Below are positions 1 to 9,985 of a stretch of 64,000 nt of DNA, one piece after another. The DNA comes from Onthophagus taurus (taxonomy: Eukaryota > Arthropoda > Insecta > Coleoptera > Scarabaeidae): assembly GCF_036711975.1 (NCBI RefSeq), contig NC_091975.1, positions 5,768,501 to 5,832,500 of the forward strand, written 5' to 3'. How positions within the stretch are numbered: position 1 is the stretch's first letter; the number at the start of each line of letters is the position of its first letter. The notes under the pieces were generated by a model that had not been told where the DNA came from, ran no database searches, and worked only from the letters and a program-made list of their open reading frames with translations. Position numbers and translations under genes: made by a program.

Positions 1-282
1 GGTTTAGTAAACGTATAGAGACAATAGGTGGAGGTAAAACAAGGTAACAAATCAACTAAGATCTGACAAAAAGTCGCGCCGAAGGAATTCCATTTAGCGC
101 GGGCTAATGAATTTCAAGTCCAGGTGTATATCACTTCGAATTGGATTCCTCGAGTATATTGCCGACGATAAAGCGCGCCTTAATGGTTATTAGATTTAGT
201 CGCGGCATTTCGAAAATTGGACGCCTCAATCGTACATATACCCATAGGCCAATTTGAATCTTACAATTGCTTTTCACCGCAG

Positions 283-3200
283 AATACGTAAAGATCGTCG
301 TCATTCCTAAGGGATCTAGAAATATTATAGTAGACGAAAAAGCTCCCTCCGTCAACACAATCGCCGTCAGCGATGAGGATAATAAGTATTATTTAAATGG
401 AGAATTGTAAGTTAAAAATATCTTTTGATTTTATTCTAATACTATTTTTTAATTATTTAGTACCGAAGTTGTTGATGGCGAAAAGGATTTTGGGGGAGTT
501 GAAGGAATGTACACTCATCCAGAACCGGGTAAAGAATTATTAGAAATTCATGGACCGCTTAAGAAAAATTTAGTGGTATACGTAAGTATAGCAACTTATT
601 ACATTCATTTCTTTTCGACCATATTTTTATGAAATTAAAAGATGAAACTTTAATAATCAAGAGAATCGATTCGGGAACTTGTTTTGTGGTAGATGTCAAT
701 GTAAAGCAAAGTGTCACAAGTAGTGAATTAACTGGAGCTTCACCAAAAGTTTCAAAGTGTAATGAGCTACATGTACCTTGTGCTTTGTAAGTTGAGAAGT
801 CCCGTCTCGTTCCTTTCCTTCCACATTGACGAAACGCTTAAAGCCGAAACTTTGAAATTAAATTCACCTGCAGGTGGAAAAAGTATAACGCGATTTAAAA
901 ACTATTACTTCTCTTCTTCCCCGGAAATAGCATAGAGAGCAATTAGCCGGGATTCAGGTACTGCAGAACCATAACCATTATCCAGTTAGAAAGCTTCCCG
1001 TTCTCTAATAATCGCGACTCGCGACACTAAAAGTTAACGTTTATGGAATTGATACGACTAATGAAATTGAAGTAAAACACGTAGTGGTTTTCCGCCAAAT
1101 TGGCTCGTTCGGGTTTGTTATTGTTACAATTCGTTAAATTGTTAAAACAATAACGACGTGACGAACAGGACTTGGCTCTCACGTTGTCGTTGCGTTCTGC
1201 AGTCTGAGGCGTCGTAAACGCTCGGAAAAGAGCCCTAAGGTGACAGTTCAACGCATTATCCGTCAGCGAGGTCTGCATAAATCACGCAGCTACGTCGTAA
1301 CTCAAACTCGTAATATTACATGGAGATATATAATAAATTTTGACACGTCCTATCAAGGCGTGAAATGACTACTCCAAGAGGATAATTCTTAAATCTAACA
1401 CTTCCGCCATTAAATCAACTACAAATTTACGGTATAAATTTTATACAGAGAATGAATTTCACTTAAAATGAAGTATAGAAAAATATATTTTCATAGAAAC
1501 CTGGGCGTACCTACTTACTTTGTCCCACATAAAATAAAATTAAACATGTCTGAATATTTCTTGTTCTAGGTCTAATGTTAGTTCTAGTTTTACACTAGCA
1601 CTATCACTAGAACTAACACAAGACCTAGAACTAGAACTAGAATCATTCGGGTTTAGCCGTCTTAAGAGACGTGCGGCTAAACCCGAATGTTTCTAGTCCT
1701 AAGTCTAGTGTTAGTTCTAGTGATAGCGCTGAATATTTCTGCTTCTAGGTCTAGTGTTAGTTCTACTTTTCGTTCAATAAACATATATATACCACCACAA
1801 TCTAGCGCTGACTAATAATTAATACTAGAACTAACACAAGACCTAGAACTAGAATCATTCGGGTTTAGCCGTCTTAAGAGACGTGCGGCTAAACCCGAAT
1901 GTTTCTAGTCCTAAGTCTAGTTCTAGTGATAGCGCTGAATAACAATTAATACTAGAACTAACACTAGACTTAGGACTAGAAACATTCGGGTTCTAGTGAT
2001 AGCGCTGAATAACAATTAATACTAGAACTAACACTAGACTTAGGACTAGAAACATTCGGGTTTAGCCGCACGTCTCTTAAGACGGCTAAACCCGAATGAT
2101 TCTAGTTCTAGGTCTTGTGTTAGTTCTAGTATTAATTATTATTCAGCGCTAGATTGTGGTGGTATATATATGTTTATTGAACGAAAAGTAGAACTAACAC
2201 TAGACCTAGAACCAGAAACATTCAGGTTTAGCCGTGATTCTCTTAAGACGACCGAAAACTCAGGGTTATCATAAGAAATAAGTGCAGGGAGAGTGCAAGT
2301 GCATAGTAGTTTCGTAACTATGGTTACTGCATTCATATATTGCGAGTGATATGAAATTGCCGGTATAAAAAAAGGCAGAGGGGTCTTTAAAGGAGGTGAA
2401 TTGATCGTGCGTCGTTCCAGAAGGAATTTAAAGCACTTACGCTTAACAAGGTCTGTCCGAAATCACCTAAAACCGTTGATCAACTCAACGACCAAGGAGC
2501 CGTCGTTCCTCAAACCGAGAACCGGAACATGCCTTGTGTAGAAAGGTCCGACGCCCAATCTAATAAAGCCCTAACATAAAATTGAAACAAAATCGAATTT
2601 GTCATACTTCATTAAGCCGTGTATCTATCTCGGAAACGTCGGGCGAAGCCGTAAATTCGTCGTACGTATACACGTCATTACATCTCGGAACGAAACCGGG
2701 TCCTATAAAGTGCAACAAACTGTGTATTATACGTACACTTCAACGAGGGTTTTGTATTGGAAACTTTAAAATCTGTAATAATACGTATTTATCAAATAAC
2801 ATAACGTGAATAGAAGAGAGATATAATAGAAGAGGAAGCAGGTATAAAAGGCGACCACCCCAATTACGTTTAAGATACGAAATAGAAATGCGAAAGACGA
2901 GGTCGTCATTAAGGCATAATGAAGAAGAGTACCGCTCCAATTCTACTCGTATCTGGAGCACTCCCATCGGCGCAATTGTTCCTCGAGCATTCCACCAAGT
3001 CCTTACATCCTTACATTTCATATAAGAACGAGATTAAATCACAATTTTTGAAATAATTTTTTCTTTACTAGGTTGTTTTTTATCAAGCAGAAAACGTCGG
3101 ATATTTTTATAATTACGCAGAACCATCTCTTCATTCAAATTATCAACCCCATTATCATTGGGAATTTTTAGAATGGAACGATTGCTCCGTGAGATGCGGA

Positions 3201-4055
3201 GGAGGGACGCAATCTTCAGAACCGAGTTGTGTTGAAGAAAAAGCTGGGAGAGTTTCCGACACGTTTTGTCACAACATGGAAAAGCCTATTGCGATGGTAA
3301 GAAGATGTAATGACGCACCATGCAAAGTGAAGTAAGTTAATTAATAACAAAATTAATCACAATTTAATAACAAAAAAACTAATTTTAGGTGGAGAACCGG
3401 AAAGTGGAGTAAATGTACGGCTTGTAAAAACCAATCGGGTATTAGAGTTCGTGAAGTTGAATGTGTAAGAGAAAATCCAATTAGTGGAGCTGATGATATC
3501 TTAGTGGAAGATACTTTTTGTCCCCCTCCGAAACCAGGTACAAGAGAACTTTGCGACGCCCAGAAATCGTGTACGAAAAAGCGCGAAATCGAAAACGAAA
3601 TTCCTTCTTACATACTCCGCGAACTTTGGTATCAAACAATCGTCGATTACGTTAACGCCGATTCAGCTGTAAGAAGAAGCATAATGAGCGCTCCACGTAC
3701 GATGAGGACAATTAATCGAGATTTAAAACGTCACCTTCAAAAATCTCTCAGCACCAATCCCGATGAATGTCTTAAACTTCCGATGCGCACCAATCCAAAG
3801 AAAGAGAAGCAATTAAATAAAGGCGATTTACACGTGGGGACAATTATTCAAGATCGTATTCCAAACGACGAACTTAAACTGATTGAAATTCCATTGAAAC
3901 AATTAGGGGTTTCAATGAACATCTCAGATTCGGTGTTTGAGAGTTTAGGAGAACAGGTTCCTGATACTTTAGATTTTGAACATAAAAGAGTTTGTACTGG
4001 AAAACAAGCGGCTGATAAATTAACAGCTGCGGCTCATATGAATAATACAATATAA
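283..4055 (+). CDS. ADAMTS-type metalloprotease, 3' part (5' exons lie before the window)
   Basis: Proposed join 283-406, 461-581, 3072-3331, 3389-4055; phases agree at every junction and give 389 residues to the stop. The first two exons match the ADAMTS spacer of the downstream paralogue (around IPKGSRNI and YYLNGE). The third carries a TSP1 repeat (EWNDCSVRCGGG) and the fourth a second, divergent one (WRTGKWSKCTACKN), followed by about 160 residues rich in K, R and D/E that resemble no TSP1, PLAC or CUB module I know. ADAMTS enzymes are secreted and act on extracellular matrix; the catalytic part is outside the window, so activity cannot be judged. A poly(A) signal follows the stop. The gene lies head-to-tail with a complete ADAMTS gene at 14828-41351, so a tandem duplication is likely. 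The spacer is cut by a 54-base intron here but is one exon in the paralogue. Confidence 0.88.
582..3071 (+). other. Large intron of the first ADAMTS gene
   Basis: This 2490-base intron separates the spacer exon from the first C-terminal TSP1 exon, with consensus GTAAGT donor and AG acceptor. Positions 1556-2250 are filled by CTAG-rich stem-loop repeats. An open frame at 629-790 ends exactly at a donor-like GTAAGT, but its phase does not fit the flanking exons. I see nothing else recognisable. Confidence 0.6.
1556..2250. repeat. Cluster of CTAG-rich stem-loop repeats (MITE-like)
   Basis: Three copies of a 46-base near-perfect palindrome (1644-1689, 1856-1901, 2053-2098) have stems GGGTTTAGCCG / CGGCTAAACCC around a CTTAAG centre. 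A degenerate fourth begins near 2219. Each is flanked by arms built from CTAG-rich words such as CTAGTTCTAGGTCTAG. The third copy is inverted relative to the first two, so the block is itself an inverted duplication. It lies in an intron. The same arm words recur near 25.62-25.85 kb and 37.81-37.87 kb, which suggests a dispersed non-autonomous element. Confidence 0.75.
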
Positions 4056-4087
4056 AATTAATTTTTAAATTTATTTTTATATTTTTA

Positions 4088-4093
4088 AATAAA
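4088..4093 (+). promoter_or_regulatory. Poly(A) signal AATAAA of the first ADAMTS gene
   Basis: A canonical AATAAA lies 33 bases after the stop codon, in an AT-rich 3' UTR. Confidence 0.6.
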
Positions 4094-4659
4094 GTATTTT
4101 TTGAAACTGAAAATGATTTTTGAACAAGAGAATACCCATCCGTCTCATTGTATTCAGACTATTTGTTTTAGAAAATTACTCAAGAGCGAGTTCACGGAGA
4201 ACCGTCATAAGGAAAATGTATAACTGGTTTACGTAGACGTCCTGTGCATTTCAGATGCTTCTGTCAGAATGCATCTCGTATTGTTTATTCAGCGTCGGGA
4301 GGGTTGATTGTAGGTCTTTCGTAGCTTATGAATCCCCGGACGCCTTTATGGTTATAATAAGAATAAAAAACCATTTCCATTCTTACCGCAAAGACGAAGT
4401 GGTTTTTCCTACCTACAAGATACCACACCCTTCGCAACCTAACAAAACAATTTGTATGAATAATGCAGCTACTCTCTCTTGAATATCTCTCGATTACATA
4501 GAAATAGTGTACCGACGCCAATTAAATTGAGAGAGTTAAAAGCATTCCTGTGTTACAATTATTTTTCAACGCGAAGGTTATCCTTAAAAATGAGCAAAAT
4601 GAGACACTGCTCCTTGAAATACATTTATATTTTTCCGCAAGATTGTACAATATATACCA

Positions 4660-4815
4660 TTAAAACTCGTCGCTTCCACAGTAGCATATCGTCAACAGAA
4701 TAGTTGGAATAGCCACTGCCAATATCATTATATGTGCCATAGCTTGACAACTCAGCGGACGTCCTGCCTCACAGCAACATTGACAATCTGGTTCTTTATC
4801 CGCTTTACAACCCAT
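4660..4815 (-). CDS. Cys-rich single-helix membrane microprotein A (51 aa)
   Basis: A complete intronless ORF of 51 codons, too short for usual gene finders. The first 25 residues are hydrophilic with five cysteines, three of them adjacent (CQCCCEAG); then comes one hydrophobic helix (about residues 26-45) containing LAVAIPTILL, and a short tail with two more cysteines (YCGSDEF). Microprotein B at 8774 has the same order and a nearly identical helix start (LGVAIPTSIL), which is the main reason to believe this ORF. It is the only member on the minus strand, and a satellite array separates it from the others. No known family was recognised. A single-pass membrane protein is inferred from hydrophobicity alone. 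Confidence 0.6.
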   Translation of the reverse strand: MGCKADKEPDCQCCCEAGRPLSCQAMAHIMILAVAIPTILLTICYCGSDEF

Positions 4816-7047
4816 TTTATCACGAAAAATTTTTTGATGGAGTGTTTCTTAAAAATAAACGTCACATTAAACATCAATCAAAAAAAATCGCAACACACTT
4901 GATATTAACGAAATGAAATATCAAATATAGTATTACAATAAATTAAAGTGCAATTACGCGTAGCTCAAATCAGTTCATATCGAAAATGTCAACCAAATTT
5001 GTACAATTGGATTAATTGCAAATTCATTGGATCTGAATATTGCATTAAATTCTGTACCTATATTAAACTAAACCCATAATCGACGCAGTGAAATTAATAG
5101 TTTCACAAAGCAATTTGGAAAATGGAAAATTCGATTAATTGGTAACGAGACAATTTTTTCGGTCGATTTCCTACGGCGACACCCGAAGGAACGTTTTCAG
5201 TTCGATTGAATTAATCCGGGGAATATGATTTTCCATCGTTAAGTTCGGGATTAAATAGTTTTGCAACGAACGTGGTTTATTGCAAAATTTCGCCGCCTTT
5301 AAAAGTGTTTTAAAGCGAGGCGTAGTTGCAAACGGGTTCCGCTTTTAATCCCGCGTCCCATTCGCTATTTATTTATACGATGTTTTACATGCATAATTAC
5401 CGTTAATTGAGTACTAAGTGCGATTGGAATTGTATCACGTACGCCTGAAAGACCTCAGCTCTAATATATGCTAAGTCGGACGAGGCCCGTGTCGATTGTC
5501 ACTATTTCTAACAGGTGGGGACCTCGTTTACGTAATTGGTTTATTAAAACGACCGAAATTAAAGAAAAATTAATAACATCTCAATCGTTTCGGTTTGTTT
5601 AACGGTTCTTTACAGAGTATGTACATCCAATTCGACACGTTGATATATTCGCGCCCCATCAATATTTATGAGATCCGTTGTAACGCCAAAACTGCCCCGA
5701 TGCGGTCTATAGTTATACCGCGTAATAACAGGCATTACCATGAAATACGGGAGGCGCAGGTCGGATCTCGCCTGAATATTATCGTCAACGGACGTTTAGC
5801 GCAGCGCCTTGATACGAAAATTGGCCCACCAACGATTAAATGTCTGCAATTTGCCGCAGGAAAAGTAGTTCAACGCCAGTAACTAAGCCATCAAACCAAC
5901 ATAATCGCATAAAAACATCTACTACAAATAAAATCCAAGACTTGTACAAGACTCTTGAGTTGGTCGCTTCGTTGCACCTCCTCACAAAAATACGACATTT
6001 TAAATAACCTTTCGAGTGACAATACCTACAGCAAGTACTCGCCCGGGGGCAGTTTCCGGTTTGAAATTGCACGTTCTACATAATAGTAAGCGTTCTCTTT
6101 ATTCTATGGTCCAGTTACCGTTACCCCAGCAATGAAAGGCCTCACTTTATATAATAGCAAGAAAGACTTTCAAATATATTCTTCTTTTAATATTAAAGAA
6201 GTTGTTTACCAACTAAATAGAACTAAACTAAACCAAATAGAAATTACAGAAATTTCCCAATTAGTTTATAAAGGAATTATAATCAGAATTATTGTGAGAA
6301 TTATGTTGAGAACTACATCAAGAACTTATCGATCCTCTATATATCTATAAATCTGATTAATTGAGTTGAGAGATTAGTATTAGTTTCCGGGTAGTTCAAA
6401 ATATCTCCCTTATATCTTAGCAAACAGCTTCGGATTTATACGTTAAGGAATTTATTTAATACTAAGATCTAAACTCGGAACGGTTTGAGTAGTCGCCCGA
6501 GCAATGATTCGGTCCAATAAATTCTCAATGTCAGAAGCCGGGGCCGCACATCTGTTTGTATTTAATGAATGGACAGCTGTCTGCGAACGGGACGATTTAA
6601 AAGATTTAATCAAACATGAATCACGATGAAAATTACTACGAACTCGGCCCGGGGGGCACAGCTCGCGATCTATTAGCGTTCTGGGAGATTTTGCAATTCG
6701 GGCTAATCCACCCGAAATCTCAAATCTTGACAGACGAATGAGTCAGGGACTGGATTTTGTCATGGTTTTAATTGAGACTACTTTGAACGATTTAACTTTT
6801 TTTTTTCTTTTTAGACACGATTCTTGTAACCAATTAAATCTAAACCTATATTAATCTCGTTTCATTTACATTAGATAAAATTAATATGTTCTATTTAGAT
6901 TAAAAACACACCCAATTTATCAACCAATTTCTATTCGACAACGTTTAGTCTAGATTTCAATTAAAGTGGTCAAAAACGAGTTCGATAATAAGGCCAGAAG
7001 AATCTTTATGCAAAAGAGTAAAATAAAAAGAGTTAAAAAAAAATAAA
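4816..7047. other. Intergenic, no gene recognised
   Basis: AT-rich DNA between microprotein A and the satellite array. Short open frames, the longest being 95 codons ending at 5882, have no signal peptide, homology or splice context I can support. An isolated more GC-rich stretch occurs at about 5460-5900. Confidence 0.4.
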
Positions 7048-8612
7048 AATTCTATGAAAAAAGATCTTACATAAAATATTGTAAAATTACGCTTTTTTGG
7101 GTATTTCAAAAATGTTAAAATATCGCCTATAATTTATTTTTAGGAATTAAACGACGAAATATATCACAAATTAAAGCTAAAAGATTCTATTTTATGATAA
7201 AATATAATAACAGATAGGATTGGTTATAAAAATTCTATGAAAAAAGATCTTAAATAAAATATTGTAAAATTACGCTTTTTTGGGTATTTCAAAAATGTTA
7301 AAATATCGCCTATAATTTATTTTTAGGAATTAAACGACGAAATATATCACAAATTAAAGCTAAAAGATTCTATTTTATGATAACATAGAAAACAAACAGT
7401 GTTAATTATAGAAATTTTCAAAAAAGAAGGTTAAACAAAATTCTAAAATGAGGTTGTATCTAATAAATAACAAATAGGATTGGTTATAAAAATTCTATGC
7501 AAAAAGATCTTAAATAAAATATTGTAAAATTACGCTTTTTTGGGTATTTCAAAAATGTTAAAATATCGCCTATAATTTATTTTTAGGAATTAAACGACGA
7601 AATATATCACAAATTAAAGCTAAAAGATTCTATTTTATGATAACATAGAAAACAAACAGTATTAATTATAGAAATTTTCAAAAAAGAAGGTTAAACAAAA
7701 TTCTAAAATGAGGTTGTATCTAATAAATAACAAATAGGATTGGTTATAAAAATTCTATGAAAAAAGATCTTAAATAAAATATTGTAAAATTACGCTTTTT
7801 TGGGTATTTCAAAAATGTTAAAATATCGCCTATAATTTATTTTTAGGAATTAAACGACGAAATATATCACAAATTAAAGCTAAAAGATTCTATTTTATGA
7901 TAACATAGAAAACAAACAGTGTTAATTATAGAAATTTTCAAAAAAGAAGGTTAAACAAAATTCTAAAATGAGGTTGTATCTAATATATAACAAATAGGAT
8001 TGGTTATAAAAATTCTATGAAAAAAGATCTTAAATAAAATATTGTAAAATTAAGCTTTTTTGGGTATTTCAAAAATGTTAAAATATCGCCTATAATTTAT
8101 TTTTAGGAATTAAACGACGAAATATATCACAAATTAAAGCTAAAAGAGTCTATTTTATGATAAAATATAATAACAAATAGGATTGGTTATAAAAATTCTA
8201 TGAAAAAAGATCTTAAATAAAATATTGTAAAATTACGCTTTTTTGGGTATTTCAAAAATGTTAAAATATCGCCTATAATTTATTTTTAGGAATTAAACGA
8301 CGAAATATATCACAAATTAAAGCTAAAAGAGTCTATTTTATGATAAAATATAATAACAAATAGGATTGGTTATAAAAATTCTATGAAAAAAGATCTTAAA
8401 TAGAATATTGTAAAATTACGCTTTTTTGGGTATTTCAAAAATGTTAAAATATCACCTATAATTTATTTTTAGGAATTAAACGACGAAATATATCACAAAT
8501 TAAAGCTAAAAGATTCTATTTTATGATAACATAGAAAACAAACAGTGTTAATTATAGAAATTTTCAAAAAAGAAGGTTAAACAAAATTCTAAAATGAGGT
8601 TGTATCTAATAT
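7048..8612. repeat. Satellite array with two unit lengths (about 183 and 260 bp)
   Basis: Seven tandem copies begin at TCTATG (7051, 7234, 7494, 7754, 8014, 8198, 8380). Spacings are 183, 260, 260, 260, 184 and 182 bases. The longer unit carries an extra module of about 77 bases (it includes AGAAGGTTAAACAAAATTC) that the short units lack. Copies are almost identical, so the array was made or homogenised recently. Each copy contains the word AAATTAAAGCT, which also occurs in other arrays of this window. It ends 160 bases before microprotein B. Confidence 0.9.
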
Positions 8613-8773
8613 TAGAAGAAAATTGCGAAGCTTCATAGAAACTGTCAATTGAATCAACTGTCAATTAATAAATGAGTGATGATAACATCAATTTCCCACC
8701 AAATTATTTGTATATTTAGTTTAAAATTAATAAAAATGGTATAATCAATAATAAAAATCTTCAAATTGGAAAA

Positions 8774-8911
8774 ATGGTATCAACTGCTAAGTGCGCATGT
8801 CCTTTAGAAGAATCCAAATGTAAACCTCAACGGATCGATTACATAATCTTAGGTGTTGCAATTCCAACGAGCATACTTGTATTACTATGTTGTTGTAATT
8901 TTTCCAAATAA
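8774..8911 (+). CDS. Cys-rich single-helix membrane microprotein B (45 aa)
   Basis: A complete intronless ORF of 45 codons. The N-terminal 21 residues hold three cysteines (CAC and SKCK), residues 22-41 form a hydrophobic helix starting IILGVAIPTSIL, and the helix ends in three cysteines before a short polar tail. An AATAAA overlaps the stop, as expected for a very short transcript. The helix matches microprotein A on the other strand, and three similar ORFs follow within 1.1 kb, so chance is unlikely. Function is unknown. Membrane insertion is inferred; the cysteines could be acylated, metal-binding or disulphide-linked, which the sequence cannot decide. Confidence 0.65.
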   Translation: MVSTAKCACPLEESKCKPQRIDYIILGVAIPTSILVLLCCCNFSK

Positions 8912-9156
8912 AACTTAATAAAAGCTGAAATAAACCGAGAATAAAAAGTATAATTAAAACGTATTCAGTTAAAATGAGAGTAATAAAAAAAATGTATCAA
9001 AGCCTTCCTCGTTAAAATCATACGTCAAAATCGTTTTGACAACAAAATCATCAAAAAATCTTCATGCTTTCAACGTTCATTATCATTTAAATTCGATATC
9101 TAATTCGCGGTGCTAAATTAAAAAATTATTTGTCGATTCTCGATCACTAACAAATT

Positions 9157-9348
9157 ATGGTTGAAGATGTGAAATGCGGAATGTACCCGCCATGCAAGAC
9201 GGGTACAAAATATGATTTTCTACTTTTTGTTTTGGCTATTTCTTCGACCATAGCTCTGGTATATTTCTTGGGTGAAGGTGGTGGTGGTGGTGAAGGTGGT
9301 GAAGGTGGTGAGAGTGCTCCGCCTGCCGAAGAAGAGGCAGCCGAATAA
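9157..9348 (+). CDS. Single-helix membrane microprotein C with Gly/Glu-rich tail (63 aa)
   Basis: A complete intronless ORF of 63 codons. Residues 1-20 are polar with two cysteines (KCGMYPPCKTG), residues 21-38 are a hydrophobic helix (FLLFVLAISSTIALVYFL), and the tail is a Gly/Glu repeat encoded by GGT/GAA codons followed by an acidic Ala/Glu end. Members D and E share the pattern CG, then T-x-D or a close variant, then a helix with S at mid-position. The tail comes from a GGTGGTGAA microsatellite and is absent from the paralogues, so it is probably a lineage-specific extension. Function is unknown. Confidence 0.68.
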   Translation: MVEDVKCGMYPPCKTGTKYDFLLFVLAISSTIALVYFLGEGGGGGEGGEGGESAPPAEEEAAE

Positions 9349-9534
9349 TGAAATTAATCGGTATTAAAACAAAGATATCCGTGAATAATTTATGTAATGC
9401 TATCAAAATTGTGATTAATAAATAATTTTTTTAATAATTTATTTTTGATAATTCTTATTAATGATTTTTGAATGATTGAAAATTATTTCAATTTCCATAA
9501 TAATATGAAAAATACTATTGGGGAAAAAGAAATT

Positions 9535-9669
9535 ATGGACCAAAAAGCTATAAACACAATAGAAGGAAATAAAATAAAGAAATGTGGACCACCAACTCAA
9601 GATATAGCTGTTTTTTGTATTTCGATGAGTATTATAATATTAACGGTAACTTTATGTACTGATTATTAA
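9535..9669 (+). CDS. Single-helix membrane microprotein D (44 aa; start uncertain)
   Basis: The ORF is open from an ATG at 9472 (65 codons), with in-frame ATGs at 9505 and 9535. I chose 9535 because it gives 44 residues, the length of its neighbours; the extra upstream residues have no counterpart in them. The polar N-terminus ends KKCGPPTQD, and a hydrophobic helix follows (about residues 24-41, AVFCISMSIIILTVTL). It aligns with members C and E over CG, T-x-D and the helix. Intronless and AT-flanked. Function is unknown. Confidence 0.58.
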   Translation: MDQKAINTIEGNKIKKCGPPTQDIAVFCISMSIIILTVTLCTDY

Positions 9670-9847
9670 ATTAAATTCAATTAAAAATTGTTTTGATTAA
9701 TAAAATTATTGACACATTTTTTGTTTATTTTTTTTGTAAATTGTCAAATTAATATTTGAATATAAAGTCGAAATTTTAGTGTATTAAAATTACCTGAAAT
9801 AAAAATTTCAGTACTATTATTAATTAATAAACCACGCAAATAATAAA

Positions 9848-9985
9848 ATGGGTAAAGTAGAAGAAATTCCGAAAATTAATTGCTGCGGAGATAAAATTGG
9901 ATGCCAAGCTTTGACGCGAGATTCGATTGTATTTCTTGTAACGTTATCATCGGCTTTCTTAATATATTACCTGTTAACAAAATGA
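9848..9985 (+). CDS. Single-helix membrane microprotein E (45 aa)
   Basis: A complete intronless ORF of 45 codons. The N-terminal 25 residues contain three cysteines (NCCGDKIGCQ) and TRDS, followed by a hydrophobic helix (about residues 26-43, IVFLVTLSSAFLIYYLL) and a final TK. It shares CG, T-x-D and a mid-helix SS with member C. It is the last of four ORFs packed into 1.2 kb on one strand, each with its own AT-rich spacer, so they are probably separate transcription units made by tandem duplication. Function is unknown. Confidence 0.65.
   Translation: MGKVEEIPKINCCGDKIGCQALTRDSIVFLVTLSSAFLIYYLLTK

Noticed and set aside
131-358. 75-codon minus-strand frame
   Set aside because: It overlaps the plus-strand ADAMTS spacer exon 283-406, which has splice sites, phase and homology; this is its shadow.
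629-790. 53-codon ORF with three cysteines ending at a donor-like GTAAGT
   Set aside because: No acceptor joins it in a phase that keeps both neighbouring ADAMTS exons in frame, and I see no homology. It may be a cassette exon, but evidence is too thin.
5595-5882. 95-codon plus-strand frame
   Set aside because: It starts at a non-ATG codon and has no motif, signal peptide or repeated homologue in the window.
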